Shown: positions 20,551 to 32,386 of the stretch, one piece after another
Layout: each line of letters opens with the position of its first letter
Numbering within the stretch: the stretch's first letter is position 1
DNA from: Amorphophallus konjac
Taxonomy: Eukaryota > Streptophyta > Magnoliopsida > Alismatales > Araceae
Reading direction: 5' to 3'
Length of the DNA: 64,000 bases
Assembly (NCBI GenBank): GCA_022559845.1
Contig: CM040120.1
Location: 311,214,740-311,278,739 of the forward strand
Program-made: the position numbers and the translations under genes
The notes under the pieces: model-generated
Databases searched by the model: none
Seen by the model: the letters and a program-made list of their open reading frames with translations, nothing else
Told to the model about the DNA's origin: nothing

Positions 20551-21107
20551 CAAGCGCGAGATCCCTCTCCACCAAAAGGTGAAGTGGTTCCTGCTCATGC
20601 TTACTTAGGTGTGCTTAAGCTTACTTAAGCTCTCTTGTCGTAGTGGGACATGTCCTGTTTAAATAATGGCCTGTTGTGCAAAGGGATCCCTGTAAGCGGA
20701 GGGGTTCTAGGGAAGGTTACGTCCTTTATGCGGGCTCTTTACGGCATGTGGACTCTTGGCTTCCCCAGTCCCATTTGAGCTTCCCGTCATTAAGGGATTC
20801 GCAACGGCCGAATCAATAAGCTTCCATCAGCGAGCCTGAGAGAATGGCACTTGTTTAGGAGGGGTCTCTCGAGTGATAAGTGCTGGGTCGGGACCAGGAA
20901 TAGAGGGATCCAAGGGAGCTTTCCCGATCGACTGATGCTCGGACTTCCCAACCCGAAGGCCGCCAAGGAAGCGCTTGTACCGAGTGAATTTTTGGGCTTC
21001 TTAATAAGTGGGCCCGAGGGCTGCCACTTTGAGGAGTTGAGCCTTGTTCGGTGCGGTTTAGACATCGTTTGGCCTCTCTGTACGGGTGGTGAGATTTCCC
21101 CTATCCA
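20551..21107 (-). repeat. 5' LTR of the Tat element, outer part
   Basis: It resumes with GCGAGATCCCTCTCCACC after the solo LTR, matches 8686-9235 and ends CCCCTATCCA. The next five bases, ACACC, are the right copy of the Tat target duplication. Confidence 0.87.
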
Positions 21108-21575
21108 ACACCTATCTTTTGCACCCTTCCACAGGGGTTAAAAACCTCCCCCCGGTGCGTTCTCCCTCAATTTCTACCCTTATTTTATCACTGGGAGATT
21201 GATGCTACACTTCATGGATCTAATGGATTTTTCTCTTGTGGTTTTGCTTTGTTTTACAGGAGAGCATGATATCAACGTGAGGCCTTCTTCCTCTAGCCGG
21301 TTGGAAGGAGAAGAGGTGTAATCCACGACGTTCCCCGCACCCCATTCCTTAAGCGCGATCAAGTCTTCATCTTTCCAAGGTACACGATGCCATTCCTTTC
21401 ATCCCTTGAGCCCTTTGGCGTTGTTAATCCTTGGTGGTGATCATGGTACGTTTTCCTATTTATTCATCGCCCTCTGTTCATCATACTTTCATGCTTGATC
21501 ATGTTCATATGATATTGGCATAGTTAGGGGGCGGGGGTAGAACTATTAAACAATCTATAGAGACGATCCGACGTG
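21108..21575 (+). mobile_element. 3' LTR of element A, right part
   Basis: After the Tat element, A's LTR resumes with CCTTCCACAGGGGTTAAAAA. It matches LTR C at 38470-38830 and 47341-47400, including the block around TTTGTTTTACAG (21253) and the GGGGGCGGGGGTAGAAC block (21528). The exact end is uncertain; similarity to LTR C fades between 21555 and 21575. Confidence 0.7.
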
Positions 21576-22450
21576 AAACAGAGCTCCATGTGGGATGAAC
21601 AGTGGGACAAAGCGACACTTCTCAATTCTAGTCATTTTCTGCCGTCGGATGGGGTTTCCTTTTCATCATTTTTTCTTTTCCTTTTGCTTTTGTTTGCCAC
21701 CGACTCAAGAAGGGTTGGGGTGGCCGTCGATTCATGTTGGGCTGGGCCCTTGGCCGCCAATTCAAGGGGGAGGGATGAGCCGCCGGCTCACCTCCCTCCT
21801 TCTTCTTTCCTCTTTTTTAGTTTTGTGTTCTGTTCTTCTTTTGGCACCGGTTCAGTGGGTGATTGGGGCCTTGCGCCAATTCATGCTAGGTTGGGGGCTT
21901 TGCCCCCAACTCAATAGGGAAGGGGTGAGCCGCCGGCTCACCTCTTCTCTTGTTCTTTTTCTCTTCTTTTTTTTATATTTCTTTTTCCCTTTCTCCTTCT
22001 GGCACCGGTTCACAGGGGTAGGCCGCCGGATCATGCCTTTTCCTTCTTTTCTTGTTTTTTTTTCACTTGCCGCCGGCTCAGGGGTTGGTGGGCCTTGGCC
22101 ACCGGTTCAACGGGGAGAAACACCCCTTGTTTTCATGTTCTTCTTTTTCTCTTTTTTTTTCTTTTCCTCTTCTGCGTCTGCATGTGCGTCGACGTAGGGC
22201 GAGGGTGCGTCGACGCACCAAGCTGCTTGCCCCAGCAGGCGGCCTACAGTTTCATGTGTGCATCGACGCAAGGGTGCGGGTACGTCGACGTACTTTTTCT
22301 TCTCTTGATTTGCAGCGGCTTGAGGCTCCCGGTGGTGAATTTCAAGTGTCCACAAATGTCCCCCACCCGTGGGTGGCGCAAACGAGGACGAGTGCGCGGG
22401 GCCCATGGGTGTAGGTTTCTTCATCATATCATTCCACGTCGGCAGGCCGT
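21576..22450. repeat. CT-rich region with three or four imperfect copies of a GAGCCGCCGGCTCACC-containing unit
   Basis: Units of roughly 150 bp contain a palindromic AGCCGCCGGCT word, a CACCGGTTCA word and a T/C-rich filler (copies near 21775, 21935, 22025 and 22075). The long frames here are Phe/Ser-rich by-products of the CT tract. No gene is supported. It may be the 3' part of the gypsy element whose integrase lies at 24.03-25.18 kb. Confidence 0.5.
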
Positions 22451-22599
22451 CAACCTGGTGTGAGTTCGTAGGAAAGCGCTCACCCCTTCAGTGAAGGGAT
22501 GGGGGGTTCTCTTCACCGTGGTGAACACACGGGCCAGAAAGTTTATCCCGAGAGAGGTTTAGTTGTCGGCATGGGGTCAATGCCAAAGCAAGGAGACGA

Positions 22600-23690
22600 G
22601 GTTTCATGCGTCGACCTACACAGAAGGTCTAAGTCAACGGGGTGAGGTCAATCTCGGGGGGATTGGCGGCTCGTGTTGGGTAAAAGGGGTTGTTTATTCA
22701 TTGACTTGGATGGGAGGTCCATGTCAAAGGTTTTGTACTGAGCCCGATGGGACAGGAAAAGTTTGTATAATTGTTGGCTTGGGTGGAAGGTTCAAGTCAA
22801 AGGTTTATTTGTCGGTGCCGATTGGGTGTCGAATACTAACACGGTTTATTCGTTGACACAGGGTTAGGTGTCAACACAAAGGGGTCTTTTTGTTTATCGG
22901 CTTCAAACGGAGGGTCTAGGCCGAAGGAAAGAGATCTTTTTGTTCATCGATCGGGATGGAAGGTCCGAGTCAATGGTTTATTCGTCCGTGCCGACAGGGT
23001 ACCGGAGGCTGACGTGGTTTATTCATTAACACAGGGTGAGTGTCAAAGCCAGGGTCTTTTTATTCATCGTATCTACATGTAAGGTCTGGGCTAAAGGAAA
23101 GAGGTCTTTTTATTCATTGACCAAGATGGAAGGTCTGAGTCAAAGGTTTATTCGTCAGTGCCGACAGGGTGCCGGAGGTTGACGTGGTTTATTCATTGAC
23201 ACGGGGTGAGTGTCAAAGCAAGGGTCTTTTTATTCATCGACTCTAGACGTAAGGTCTAGGTCAAAGGAAGGAGGTCTTTTTATTCGTTGACCGAGACAGA
23301 AGGTCCGAGTCAAAGGTTTATTCATCATTGTCGACAGGGTGCCAGAGGCTGACGTGATTTATTCATTAACAGAGGGTGAGTGTCAAAGTAAGAGTCCTTT
23401 TATTCATCGACTTCAGAGGGAAGGTCTAGGCCGAAGGAAAGGGGTATTTTATTTGTTGACTTGGATGGAAGGTCTGAGAGAAAGCAACAGTCTTTTTGTT
23501 CGTGGCTTTAGATGGAAGTTCTAGGTCACAGTTTTATTCGTCAGTGCCGACAGGGAGTCAGGAGCCGACGTGATTTGTTCATTGACACGGGGTTTGTGTC
23601 ATAGCAAAGGGGTCTTTTTATTCATGGCCTCAGACGGAAGGTCTGGGCCATGGGTTTGTTCGTCGGTGGGACTAAAGGTTGTAATGTTGA
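22600..23690. repeat. Tandem repeat, period about 172 bp, five to six degenerate copies
   Basis: GTGCCGACAGGGTGCCGGAGG-type words recur near 22812, 22990, 23160, 23331 and 23545, each followed by a GTTTATTCATTGACACGGGG block and two GGTCTTTTTATTC blocks. The spacing is about 170-175 bp and then about 214. It lies downstream of an integrase read on the minus strand, the place where Tat elements often carry variable tandem repeats. Confidence 0.8.
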
Positions 23691-23821
23691 GCTATATTTG
23701 AGACTTTTGCTACTGCATGGAGTGCAGTTGTTTGATCATTTGGCCAAGATGAATGGTCTGGGCCTGAGGAGAAATTTTGAATTCCGGTAGGACTTGAAGA
23801 ATCGACATCCCCCGGTGACTT

Positions 23822-23975
23822 TGAAGATTTTTTTATTCATTTTTTCTTCCTTTTTTTCATCTCTTTTTTTTCTTTTCTTTTTTTCTTTTTTTTCTTTTTC
23901 TCTTTCTTCTTTTTCTTCTTTCTTCCTTCTACTTTTTTTCTTCTTCTCCTTTTTTCTTCTCTCTTTTTTTTTGAG
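23822..23975. repeat. Long polypyrimidine tract
   Basis: About 150 bases almost wholly T with scattered C (TTTTTCTTTT words). On the minus strand it is a purine tract just after the integrase remnant. Confidence 0.85.
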
Positions 23976-24029
23976 TGGATATTACATAGTCTCAGGGAGA
24001 TCTAAGAAACATGCTTGCTCTACGTGAGG

Positions 24030-25178
24030 TGTGGGGTTTAATTGTTCATCAAATTGGGGAAGCGGTGCATAATATAGTTTCAAATGCTTTCTATTAAGGG
24101 TTGGAGCTGAGTTTCCCCCATATGGTTGACAACAACATATGCACCTACTTCGTAAACTTTTTGGACAACATAGGGCCCAAGCCAGTTTTCATTGAGCTTA
24201 CCTTTAGGGTTAGCAGCCATGACCTCTCTTATTTTGACCATCACAAGGTCCCCTTTCTTGAATTCACACCTTTTGACAAGCTTGTCGAAGGCGCGGGATA
24301 TGCGGGCCAGATAGACCTATATATTTTGCTGAGCTTGGAGTCACTTCCCTTCTAGGTTAGAGAGCTCTTCTAGCCTTCGCTCTGTGTTTGTTAGGTCGTA
24401 TGTGGCGAATTCATGCTGGATCGAAACCCATAGTGAGGGGTACCTCTAGCTCAATAGGGATGACTACTTTCGAGCCGTACACCAAAGAGAAGGGCGAATA
24501 GCCCGTTGGAGTTTTATAAATGGTACGGTACGCCCAGAGCACCTCATACATCTTTTCTTCCCAGTCCTTCTTGCTAGAACTAACAATCTTGGCCAGGAGG
24601 GTGCAGAGGGTTTTACTGAATACTTCTGCCAACCCATTTGCCTGCGGGTTGTACGGAGTGGATGTTCTCCAGCCAATCTTGTACTTTTCGGCCAGCTTGT
24701 AGACCTTTTGATTCCAAAAATGGCTTCCGTTCTCTGAGACGATCCGGTTGGGGATGCCGAATCGAAATATTATGTTTCGTCGGATAAATAGGGTTATGAT
24801 TTCTCATGTTACTTCTTGCAAGGATATAGCCTCCCCCCAGTAGGAGAAATAGTCTGTTCCTGCCAAGATCTATTTACATCCCGAAGAGGATGCGAGCAGT
24901 GGGCCCACGACATCTGTTCCCCATTGGGCAAATGGCCAACTGGGTGCTGTTTGATGCAATTGTGTTGGATGTCTCCTGGGGACCGTTGCGTGCTCTTGTC
25001 ACATTTGACATGACTTTACATATTTGCAATAGTCATTGAACATTGTCGGCCAATAGTAGCTCAGCTTTTTTATTTCGATCTCCATTTTCAGCCCGGGTTG
25101 GTGTGCCCCAACTAACCCGGCGTGAATTTCCTTCATGACTCTCCAGGCCTCTTCCGTAGAGAGGCATCAGAGCAGTAT
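24030..25178 (-). pseudogene. Integrase remnant of another Ty3/gypsy element
   Basis: Read on the minus strand it has most of an integrase: the zinc-module end (YYWPTMFNDY, then CQM), core Asp in WGTDVVGPL, Asp/Asn region in RIVSENGSHFWN (Glu where the second Asp is usual), Glu-side block NGLAEVFSKTL, and WAYRTIYKTPTGYSPF. The C-terminal GPY module follows (LGPYVVQKVYEVGAYVV), ending near 24067. Several frameshifts and stops break it, so it is dead. Its 5' side is cut by the TGTAATACCC LTR at 25179. The downstream tandem repeats (22.6-23.7 kb) are probably its 3' untranslated region. The motifs are like those of Tat integrases, but clade is not certain. Confidence 0.85.
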
Positions 25179-27838
25179 TGTAATACCCTGGATTCTTCGG
25201 ATCGAAATCGAAGAGCTTGCGGAGCGCTTTCGTGAGTCCTGAAATATGTTTTATGATCCACTCGAGTTTTTCCCTTGTATAACTTGCAGAACACCATGGA
25301 GAGTGAACCGTTGAGTTTTGCGACTCCGGGATGCTACAGGTGCATTGTGCTCGTTCCGAGGATCGCGGAGACTATTTTTTCGTATTTTTTTGAGTTTACA
25401 GAATTTCGTGCAGAAAATCAAATTTTAGAAAATATTACTCATTTCCTATTTTTCTTTTCTTTTTAACCCTCTCTCTCTCCACTCTCCTCCCTTACGATCT
25501 CTCACTTCTCTCCCTCTGTTCTCCTCTCCCCCGGGGCGTACGATCGGTGTGGAGCTGGGTGAGGTGGTGACGGCGTGGAGCTGACCTAAGGCGTAATGGC
25601 GCGAGTATCGGAGTGTGGCATTGGCACGATCCAATTTGTGGATTCGAAGACGGCATGGGTTGTTCGTGTGATCATTTTCGGCGCGGTTTGGCCATTTTGG
25701 CGCATGAGATCTTCGGTGGAGGTAGGGGGATGGATACCCTACTCTTTTCCTGCTTCCTCTCGCGATTTGGAGCCGAAAAGTGTGAGTTTGAGCGGGTTTT
25801 CCAACTTTTAGGGTGAAACCATGTTCGGGGAGTGTGTGCTGTGCTCACCATTCCAGGTGATGGTTTTCACATTAAATGGTAAAATATGAACCCCTGGCAT
25901 GTTGGGAATCGTTTCCCGCCAGTTTTACTCCATTTGGTTGTGAATTGGGGCCGGTATGAGCCCATTTGTCCATGTGGCTCGGTTTGGGTCGATTCATGGG
26001 ACTCACCCATTTTTATCCGTTTTGAGGTTGGTTTGATCCCTTCCGACTTGTCGATGGTGGATATCGAGTCTATGATTGTTTCCCATCGTTTTGGAGCGAT
26101 TGGGGCATGGAAAATAGGGTTTTGTGCATTTGTATGATTTTCAGATCGGAGGATGAGTCACGGTCCACCAGTAACCGCGTTCGTCTATTGACCTCTATAG
26201 TAGTCAGTCATAAACTGCGTCTACTTTTCAGACCTTGCTGGTTCGAGCGTATGGCGGTAGGAGACCGCGATCGATGTTCAACTGCGTGTGACTAAAGAGG
26301 TTGGTTTGAAATCGCATCTACCTGTCTTCATTTCCCATGCCTTGTCTTCTTCCTGACACGGTCTTTGGCGTACCACGTCTGGGATTCTCACGTTGAACGC
26401 TTAACCGCATCTGGACTATCACAGCCATATTAGAACCGCGTCTGTCTTGAGTTGACTCCGCTTCGTGAAGCGTCGACTCTATCTTCATCTGCTCTTTTAT
26501 GTATTTTCCGTTCGTAGGCCCGAGGCGGTTGGCCTGGAACCACGTCAGTGTAAATGCGGCTAGTCTTTAACCGCGTCTACGTTAGCGTGGCTTGTTGAAA
26601 ACCGTGTCTGCTGTTGGCGTGGCTAGCTCGCAACTGCGACTGCCTTCGGGGTGTTTTCTTCATCGATTTGGCTTTCGATTGTTGTGGCTTTGACCCCTTG
26701 GTTATCCCATTATTCCGTGGATGTCTTGGACGTCCTATGAGGGTAGTGACCATGTTATAGGGTGTCTGGGAGTGCCACTGTACCGAGCAGTGTTTTGTAT
26801 TATTTCGAGAATCATTATAGTTCTTGGTCAACCCGATTGTGACACAGTGGTTGACAAGTGACCTCGTGAGTGTCTCGGCTATCCCGTGTGGATCGAGACA
26901 TGGTTTTGGACGCTTGGAGATATCATCATACCTCGGTTTGCATGTCCATGTGATTTGAGAGCTTTGGTAATCTCTCATGTTCCGTGCTTTGTGTTATGCG
27001 GAATTGTGAGTCCGTTGTCCGGCTTGGAGGCCGAGGACTCATCATTATCATCATTATTGTTGTTATGGATCCGGCTACTCTGTGTCATCTTTCATAATGT
27101 GTTTACCGTGATTTTGGCTTAGGGACTAGGCTAATTAATGACGTGTTGCCGTGATGTGTGATGATCTTGACTCGAGTCTCGTGACTCAAGGATCGTTGTG
27201 TGAGCAGGTCTAGTTGACTGTCCTGAGTCTGGTGGCAGTTTTATGTGCTACCTTGTGCTTCGTAGTACGTGTGATATGTGCGTGTTTACCCTTTTCGTAC
27301 TTCATTGGTTTGAGTCTCTGTGGCTAGTGAGCCTCCACTAGTCGTAGCCTGACGACACTTTCCTGTGTGTCGGCCCACCTGGGACTGGTGGCGGTGCGTG
27401 TTCCCAGTTGAGATGGTTTGTAGGCTGGTTGCCGTGGGCCCCTTTGTCTTGCAGTGAGAGTTCTACAGGAGGGGAAAACCAACTAGGGGCCTGGCTCAAG
27501 ACATTGAGCTTGTGTGTGCGCACGTGGTCGGGGGCGTTGGACGAGCGCCGACGGGCGTGACCCTGACTAGTCACTCATTACTATAGTTTCTTGGTGCTCA
27601 GTTTGAGTATCTTAGTTACCGTCGTTCCAGGTGAGTGGGAGATACTTGTGGCGCAGTGTAAGACGTTAGTGGACGCATCTGGCTGTTCTTCTAGTGAGGA
27701 GGTGCTTCTGTTACTTGGCGCATGACTTGTGTTTTCGTGACTTGTCAAGGTAGCCTGTGCTTGGCTTCACTCGAGGTTATGGTTACTATGGCATACACGA
27801 CAGTGAGATCGTGTATGTCTAGTGCTTTCAGACCGTGT
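25179..27838 (+). mobile_element. LTR of a TGTAATACCC-family gypsy element, plus orientation, first part
   Basis: It starts TGTAATACCCTGGATT and matches the reversed LTR at 1-2249 over its first 2 kb. It inserts in the integrase remnant; AGTAT (25174-25178) may be the left duplication, but the right end lies outside the window. A region of repeated 'ACCGCGTCTAC'-like words lies at 26160-26620. The gag-only copia element splits it at 27838 (CGTGT). No coding region is supported. Confidence 0.78.
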
Positions 27839-28109
27839 TGTTGGGTTCGGTGCGGTGGATTCAAAGGGGGGTGAATGAATCAACCCTTTACAAATTTCGC
27901 TCAATTAAAATCTTAGAAAGCTATCAAGACAAAATTAGACAAACTGAAAAACTAATCAAGTCTTCTGTTGAACCAGTAAAAAAATATGTGGAGCGCACCT
28001 ATGCATTCATCTAGCGCCAATCAGATAGAAGAAATCAAACCACAGTAGACAAGAGATTTTTAGGTGGTTCGGTCCTCCAGACCTACATCCACCCCACACT
28101 CAACCCAAG

Positions 28110-28365
28110 TGTGGATTACTGCTGACTCACAGCTTGAATGGCTAGGCATCACAGCTTGCCTACATCAGCTGGGCCTCACAGCTTGCCATCCGCTGAGCAT
28201 CACAGCTTGCTATCCCGCTGAGCATCACAGCTTGCTTTCCAGAGGAGTCCACCTCTGTAACGCTGAGCATTACAGCTTGGCTCTGCTGGGCAATACAACT
28301 TAGCCGTCCGAGGTATCCACCTCGCCACTGTGCATCACAGCTTGCACTACTGACTCACAACTTGA
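28110..28365 (-). repeat. Array of CTGAGCATCACAGCTTGC-like words in the 3' LTR
   Basis: About nine copies of the core CACAGCTTG with variable spacers; repeated in the partner LTR at 34935-35185. Confidence 0.75.
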
Positions 28366-28879
28366 AGAATGGTAAAATGGAAAACAAGAAATGCAGCACC
28401 GAAAAGTTGAAAATGAAGCACAAAACATATAGCTCTCAAAGGAGAAGGTCTGGCTTGGATTTGATCCAAATGCCAGAGGATAGATTTCTTCTCCACGAAC
28501 TCCTCTCTCTCTCTCTTCTTTCTCTTCTGCTTCTTCTCTTACACTTTGCTCTTCTTTCTCTTTTTGATTCTTCTCTTACACTCTGCTCTTCTTTCTCTTT
28601 TTCTCTCGTTCTGCTTCACACTCGATCGTGCAGGCCCTTAGTTCCTTCTCTGCTTCAGTCACACTCTCCTCTGCTCCGATTAGTCTTCTCCTGAGGAAGA
28701 AGTCTTCATATATATAGCAGCAGCTAGGGCGTGTGTCTTTCACATTTCCCGCCCAGAAGGTTCCTCCACGTGTCATCATCCTGTCAGCCCTTCCAGCCTC
28801 AGATCACGTGCTCTCATTAACCTCCACAAAATAGCACCTGCCAGGGCATCAATCGTAAAATGTTCTTCAGACAGTTATA

Positions 28880-30150
28880 CAAGATGTATAGACATGTCAC
28901 AAGGGAGTGTATAGACTTAGAGAGCATGCGACGGCAATGTATATACTTTGAACGCGTGCAATGCATGCAAGATAGTGTATAGACTTTGTTGAGAGAGTTG
29001 CACACATGCACATAGGAAAGTATGTACATTGACGATGAGTGCACAGGCAAGTTGTCAAGCAATGTACAGACTTTGCTACCTAGCGTTAATGCATGAATGC
29101 ATCATGTATAGACTTGATGAACTGGCGTGTATGGACTTTGAACACGTGTAACAAGACAGTGTGTAGACTTATGTTCACGCAGCAACACGCGTTGTATGGA
29201 CTTGCTATCATGCGGATGTATAGACTTGGCGTTATGAAGCACACAGGCTGTACAGACTTGTGCTAATGCTGCAAGTGGACAATGTACATACTTCAAGTGC
29301 ATGCAACAAGACAATGTGTAAACTTCAGCTCGTGCAATGCAGTGTACAGACTTTGAATGGCAGTCTATGCAACCAATGCAGTGTACAGACTTTACTGATG
29401 TACAGACTTGTGCAGACTTGCTAGCATGCAGATGTATAGACTTTGGTTCCTGCAACACATAGGCTATACGGACTTTGAACGCGTGCATGCTATGCGATGT
29501 ATAGACTTGCCAACAATGAGTGTATGGACTTAACAGCTAGGAATGTGCAGACTTGAAGTGAATGCATGGACTATGCACAACGAATGTAGAGACTTGCTCA
29601 TGGACTATGCACAGCGAATGTATAGACTTGCTGTAAGGAATGTGCAGACTTGGTGGAAGTGCTAAAACAGTGAGCGTAGGTAAAGATGAGGAATGTATAG
29701 ACTTGCTCAGTTCAGCTGCATGAAGCAAGGCAATGTATGGACTTGCTGATGTACAGACTTGCCGATGTACGCTAATGCACAAAGGCTTGGTCCGATGTAC
29801 AGACTTGCCGATGTACAGACTTAGTGCATGAAGCAAGGCAATGTATGGACTTCGAACGTGTGTAATGCAGCGATGTATAGACTTTGCACATGAAGCAAGG
29901 CAAACGGATGTATAGACTTAGCATGAGATGCTAAGTGAGACAGTGTAATGTATAGACTTAGCATGATGCACACACATAGACTGTACTGACTTCTATGAAT
30001 GTAAAGACTTTGTGCAGACTGACTTCGATGAATGTATAGACTTGCTGAGACGCAACAAGAGACGATGCACACAAACAGACTGCAATGTGTAGACTTGTGA
30101 CAATGTGCAGACTTGCTAGTGCATGATGTGCAAACGTTGCAGCAAAGAAT
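28880..30150 (-). repeat. LTR array of more than 30 copies of a 10-13-bp motif (GTATAGACTTG; AAGTCTRTACA on the coding strand)
   Basis: Words TGTATAGACTT, TGTACAGACTT, TGTGCAGACTT and TGTATGGACTT recur every 20-50 bases. Read with the element, the consensus is AAGTCTRTRCA. The same array is in the other LTR at 35700-36985. Long frames across it (Ser-Ile-His, Cys-Thr-Ser patterns) are by-products. Confidence 0.85.
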
Positions 30151-30302
30151 GTATAGACTATATGGCGTGCAACTGATGAATGCACCGATGCAGTGTATGC
30201 ATATAGTAGTGAACAAATGCAATGTATGCTTACTGTGATACTCTCACAGTGTTGCTATCATCAAAACAAAATAGCATATGCTTGTGCCTAAGGGGCACAA
30301 CG

Positions 30303-30316
30303 TTCTCCCCCTTTTT
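30303..30316 (-). other. Polypurine tract of the gag-only copia element
   Basis: On the minus strand CATCAAAAAGGGGGAGAA lies directly before the 3' LTR. The same tract ends the second copia element at 57395-57414. Confidence 0.85.
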
Positions 30317-32386
30317 GATGATGGCAACAAAGCGACAATGAGTCACAAAACAAATTTTCTCCCCCTTTGACATGATCAAAAAGAAAGAAAAACATGAGTG
30401 CAAAGTGCAGTATACATTACAGATTTCCCTTAGAACAACTTATTCTCCCCCTGAAAGTATAACTCCCCCTGAATTATTTCTCCCCCTTTGAGAAGGAATA
30501 TGGACGGATGAAACAGATAATCAAAAGGTAGGAGGGAAGGAACATGAATAAGGAAGGGGTCACTACACAACAGCTGAAGCATTTGTTCACAAGGTGAGCA
30601 TGTTTATAAACAACTGTTAAAGCATAAGAATCAGCAACATACAGTCTTGAAAAAATTCAGGTTTAACAGTGATAAAGATAGAGTAAAGTAGCTGACCACT
30701 GAAAAAGAGTTATAGACTCCATTTATAGCAGTGAATCTAGGGCACATGGTTTTAATAGATAAGTCAGAAACAATACCCTTTGTGATTAAACATGGAAGTT
30801 CAAGAAAGGTAACTTGAATATGTATTGAGAAAAAAAAATTTCACTCAATGACTTTTGATTTCAAAGGGTTACAGCAGTTTATTTTTCACTTTTTAATTTT
30901 TCAGAAACTGAGCTAAGTGAATAGACCAGTGGCATTTATGCTGTTGACATTAGGTGTACACCTTGATCAGAGGCAGGTACCCCTAGTTACTAGGCATAAA
31001 CTACTAGATCTATTTCAGATCAAGACCTACAAGGAACAATTTTCACCTTTGACATTAAGGGTACACCTTGATCAGAGGCCAGTACCCCCAGTTACTTGGT
31101 GAAGACTCCCCCTATAGATTTGACCCTATGAACAGAGATAGCCTGAAGCACTTCATGACTTATGAATTCTCCTGCTTCTTTGGAGGAGATCACAGTTTCT
31201 CAGTACAATTCAGCCATTGCTCTGTCACTGTGTTCAGCTCATAACATTGATGATCTTATTTATTGCTGCCCTGATTTCTTTTAGAGTGATTGTTTAAAAA
31301 CAGTACACACTCTTATTTACGTTTTCTGGACATTTCTAGTTTAACACATTAAGGCATTAAAAAAAACTTTTTCTATTCTAACCATGAGACAGAGATTAAG
31401 AGCTATAAAGGTTTTCTTTTATCTCAAGTTCTGAAGTGCAGACACTTAACTCTTCAATTTATAAAAGTTAAACCTTTAGTTCCTTTCAATTTGCAAGTGT
31501 GATTCTTATGAATGAACAATTGTAATAACCACAGCTCAATGTACTAAACCAGAAGCAATATTGTTGTTCAGTGAAAGTGATAGGGAAATGATAGCAATAG
31601 GCATTAAGATCCAAGAGCAATTGATGTCAAAGAATATGAATGAATTGAGTGGGGACTAAGAGGAGTGAAAAAGATTCAATGTACTGAACTTAACTCTCAG
31701 CTCCCCCTGACATCAAGATGCAACAATTATGCTATGCAATGCTTTCAACTAATTAAATGCAGACTATGCAACAATGATACATAAGGCAAGTATGTAATCA
31801 TTTCAAGTTTATGCACCCAAGTCATGAACATTTTATCCTTTTTCAGATTTTTCAAATTTAATGATATGCAATACACTACTCTATATGAAGACTTGACCCT
31901 TGGTACTTGGCGGAGAACCTGGTCTCAAGGACCATCTCACACATAGTAAGAGCCTCCAGGCAGATTTCCCTGCCTGTTAGTAGCTTACCATTTAATGTAC
32001 CAGGGTTATGCAAATGATATATGCAGTGCAAAGCAATCCTATATGCATTGAACAACTTCCTTAATAGTCATGCAAATGATATATGCAGCCATTAGACACA
32101 TGCATCGACTGTATGCACTAAATGAATCATTCAAACTCGGTGCAAGGTGCATCTAGCATCTTATGTACACAGTGCAATAAATGGCAAGAGAAGAGCATCG
32201 AATATGTGCAGAATTAAAATCAGTAGCTGAGTCTGGAATGTAGACTGATCAGCTATACAAGAAGAAGACATCAGAGATCAAACAACCAAATCAACAATTT
32301 TAGATGATGAGATTTAAAATGAGAGTTTTGGAACTGACCTGAATGGTGCAATCATGGGGTTTTCATTCTTGAGTGCCTTGGTTAAT
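30317..32386 (-). other. Non-coding 3' region replacing pol in the gag-only copia element
   Basis: About 2.07 kb between the end of gag and the polypurine tract. I find no pol motif. It holds two copies of a 40-50-bp motif (30947-31004 and 31051-31100) that also occur in pairs in the autonomous copia element, so at least part of it is shared non-coding 3' sequence. Confidence 0.7.
30947..31100 (-). repeat. Pair of ~45-bp direct repeats conserved in both copia elements
   Basis: Each copy on the minus strand reads AGTAACT(A/G)GGGGTAC, then GCCTCTGATCAAGGTGTAC. The copies start 104 bp apart. The autonomous copia element has AGTAACTGGGGATTCTAGCC and TCTGATCAAGGTGTCTCC at 56604-56650 and a second copy at 56711-56757, about 107 bp apart. 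Confidence 0.8.

Larger units (their letters stand above)
8490..21107 (-). mobile_element. Complete Ty3/gypsy Tat-lineage retrotransposon, minus strand, with a nested solo LTR
   Basis: Two LTRs of 746 and about 748 bp (after removing the nested solo LTR) flank a 9.35-kb interior. In minus-strand order the parts are 5' LTR, primer-binding site, one-frame gag-pol (Gag, protease, reverse transcriptase, RNase H, second RNase H, integrase), a long spacer with an antisense gene, polypurine tract and 3' LTR. The dual RNase H and the antisense gene are known marks of the Tat lineage. The target duplication is ACACT (8485-8489) against ACACC (21108-21112). It is inserted in the LTR of element A, whose sequence reads on when the element is removed. 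Many stop codons and one frameshift make it defective. Confidence 0.9.
27839..30302 (-). repeat. 3' LTR of the gag-only copia element
   Basis: Plus-strand start TGTTGGGTTCGG; the last base is G where the partner LTR has A, so the TG...CA end is mutated. It contains an array of CACAGCTTGC words (28120-28360), CT-rich stretches, a TATATATA word on either strand at 28708-28714 and the long GTATAGACTT array (28880-30150). Confidence 0.93.

Noticed and set aside
21595..22197. 200-codon Phe-rich ORF that looks like membrane segments
   Set aside because: Produced by T/C-rich low-complexity DNA and palindromic repeats; no start context or domain.
1..27838. The TGTAATACCC LTRs as the two LTRs of one element
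   Set aside because: They are in opposite orientation and have no gag-pol of one element between them in consistent order.
28880..30150. CRISPR-like array
   Set aside because: The motif is short (10-13 bp), spacing is irregular, spacers are not unique units and the DNA is a plant LTR.
29102..30222. Several minus-strand ORFs of 99-133 codons with Ser-Ile-His and Cys-Thr-Ser patterns (also at 35925-37045)
   Set aside because: They are translations of the LTR motif array, occur in overlapping frames, and have no conserved domain.
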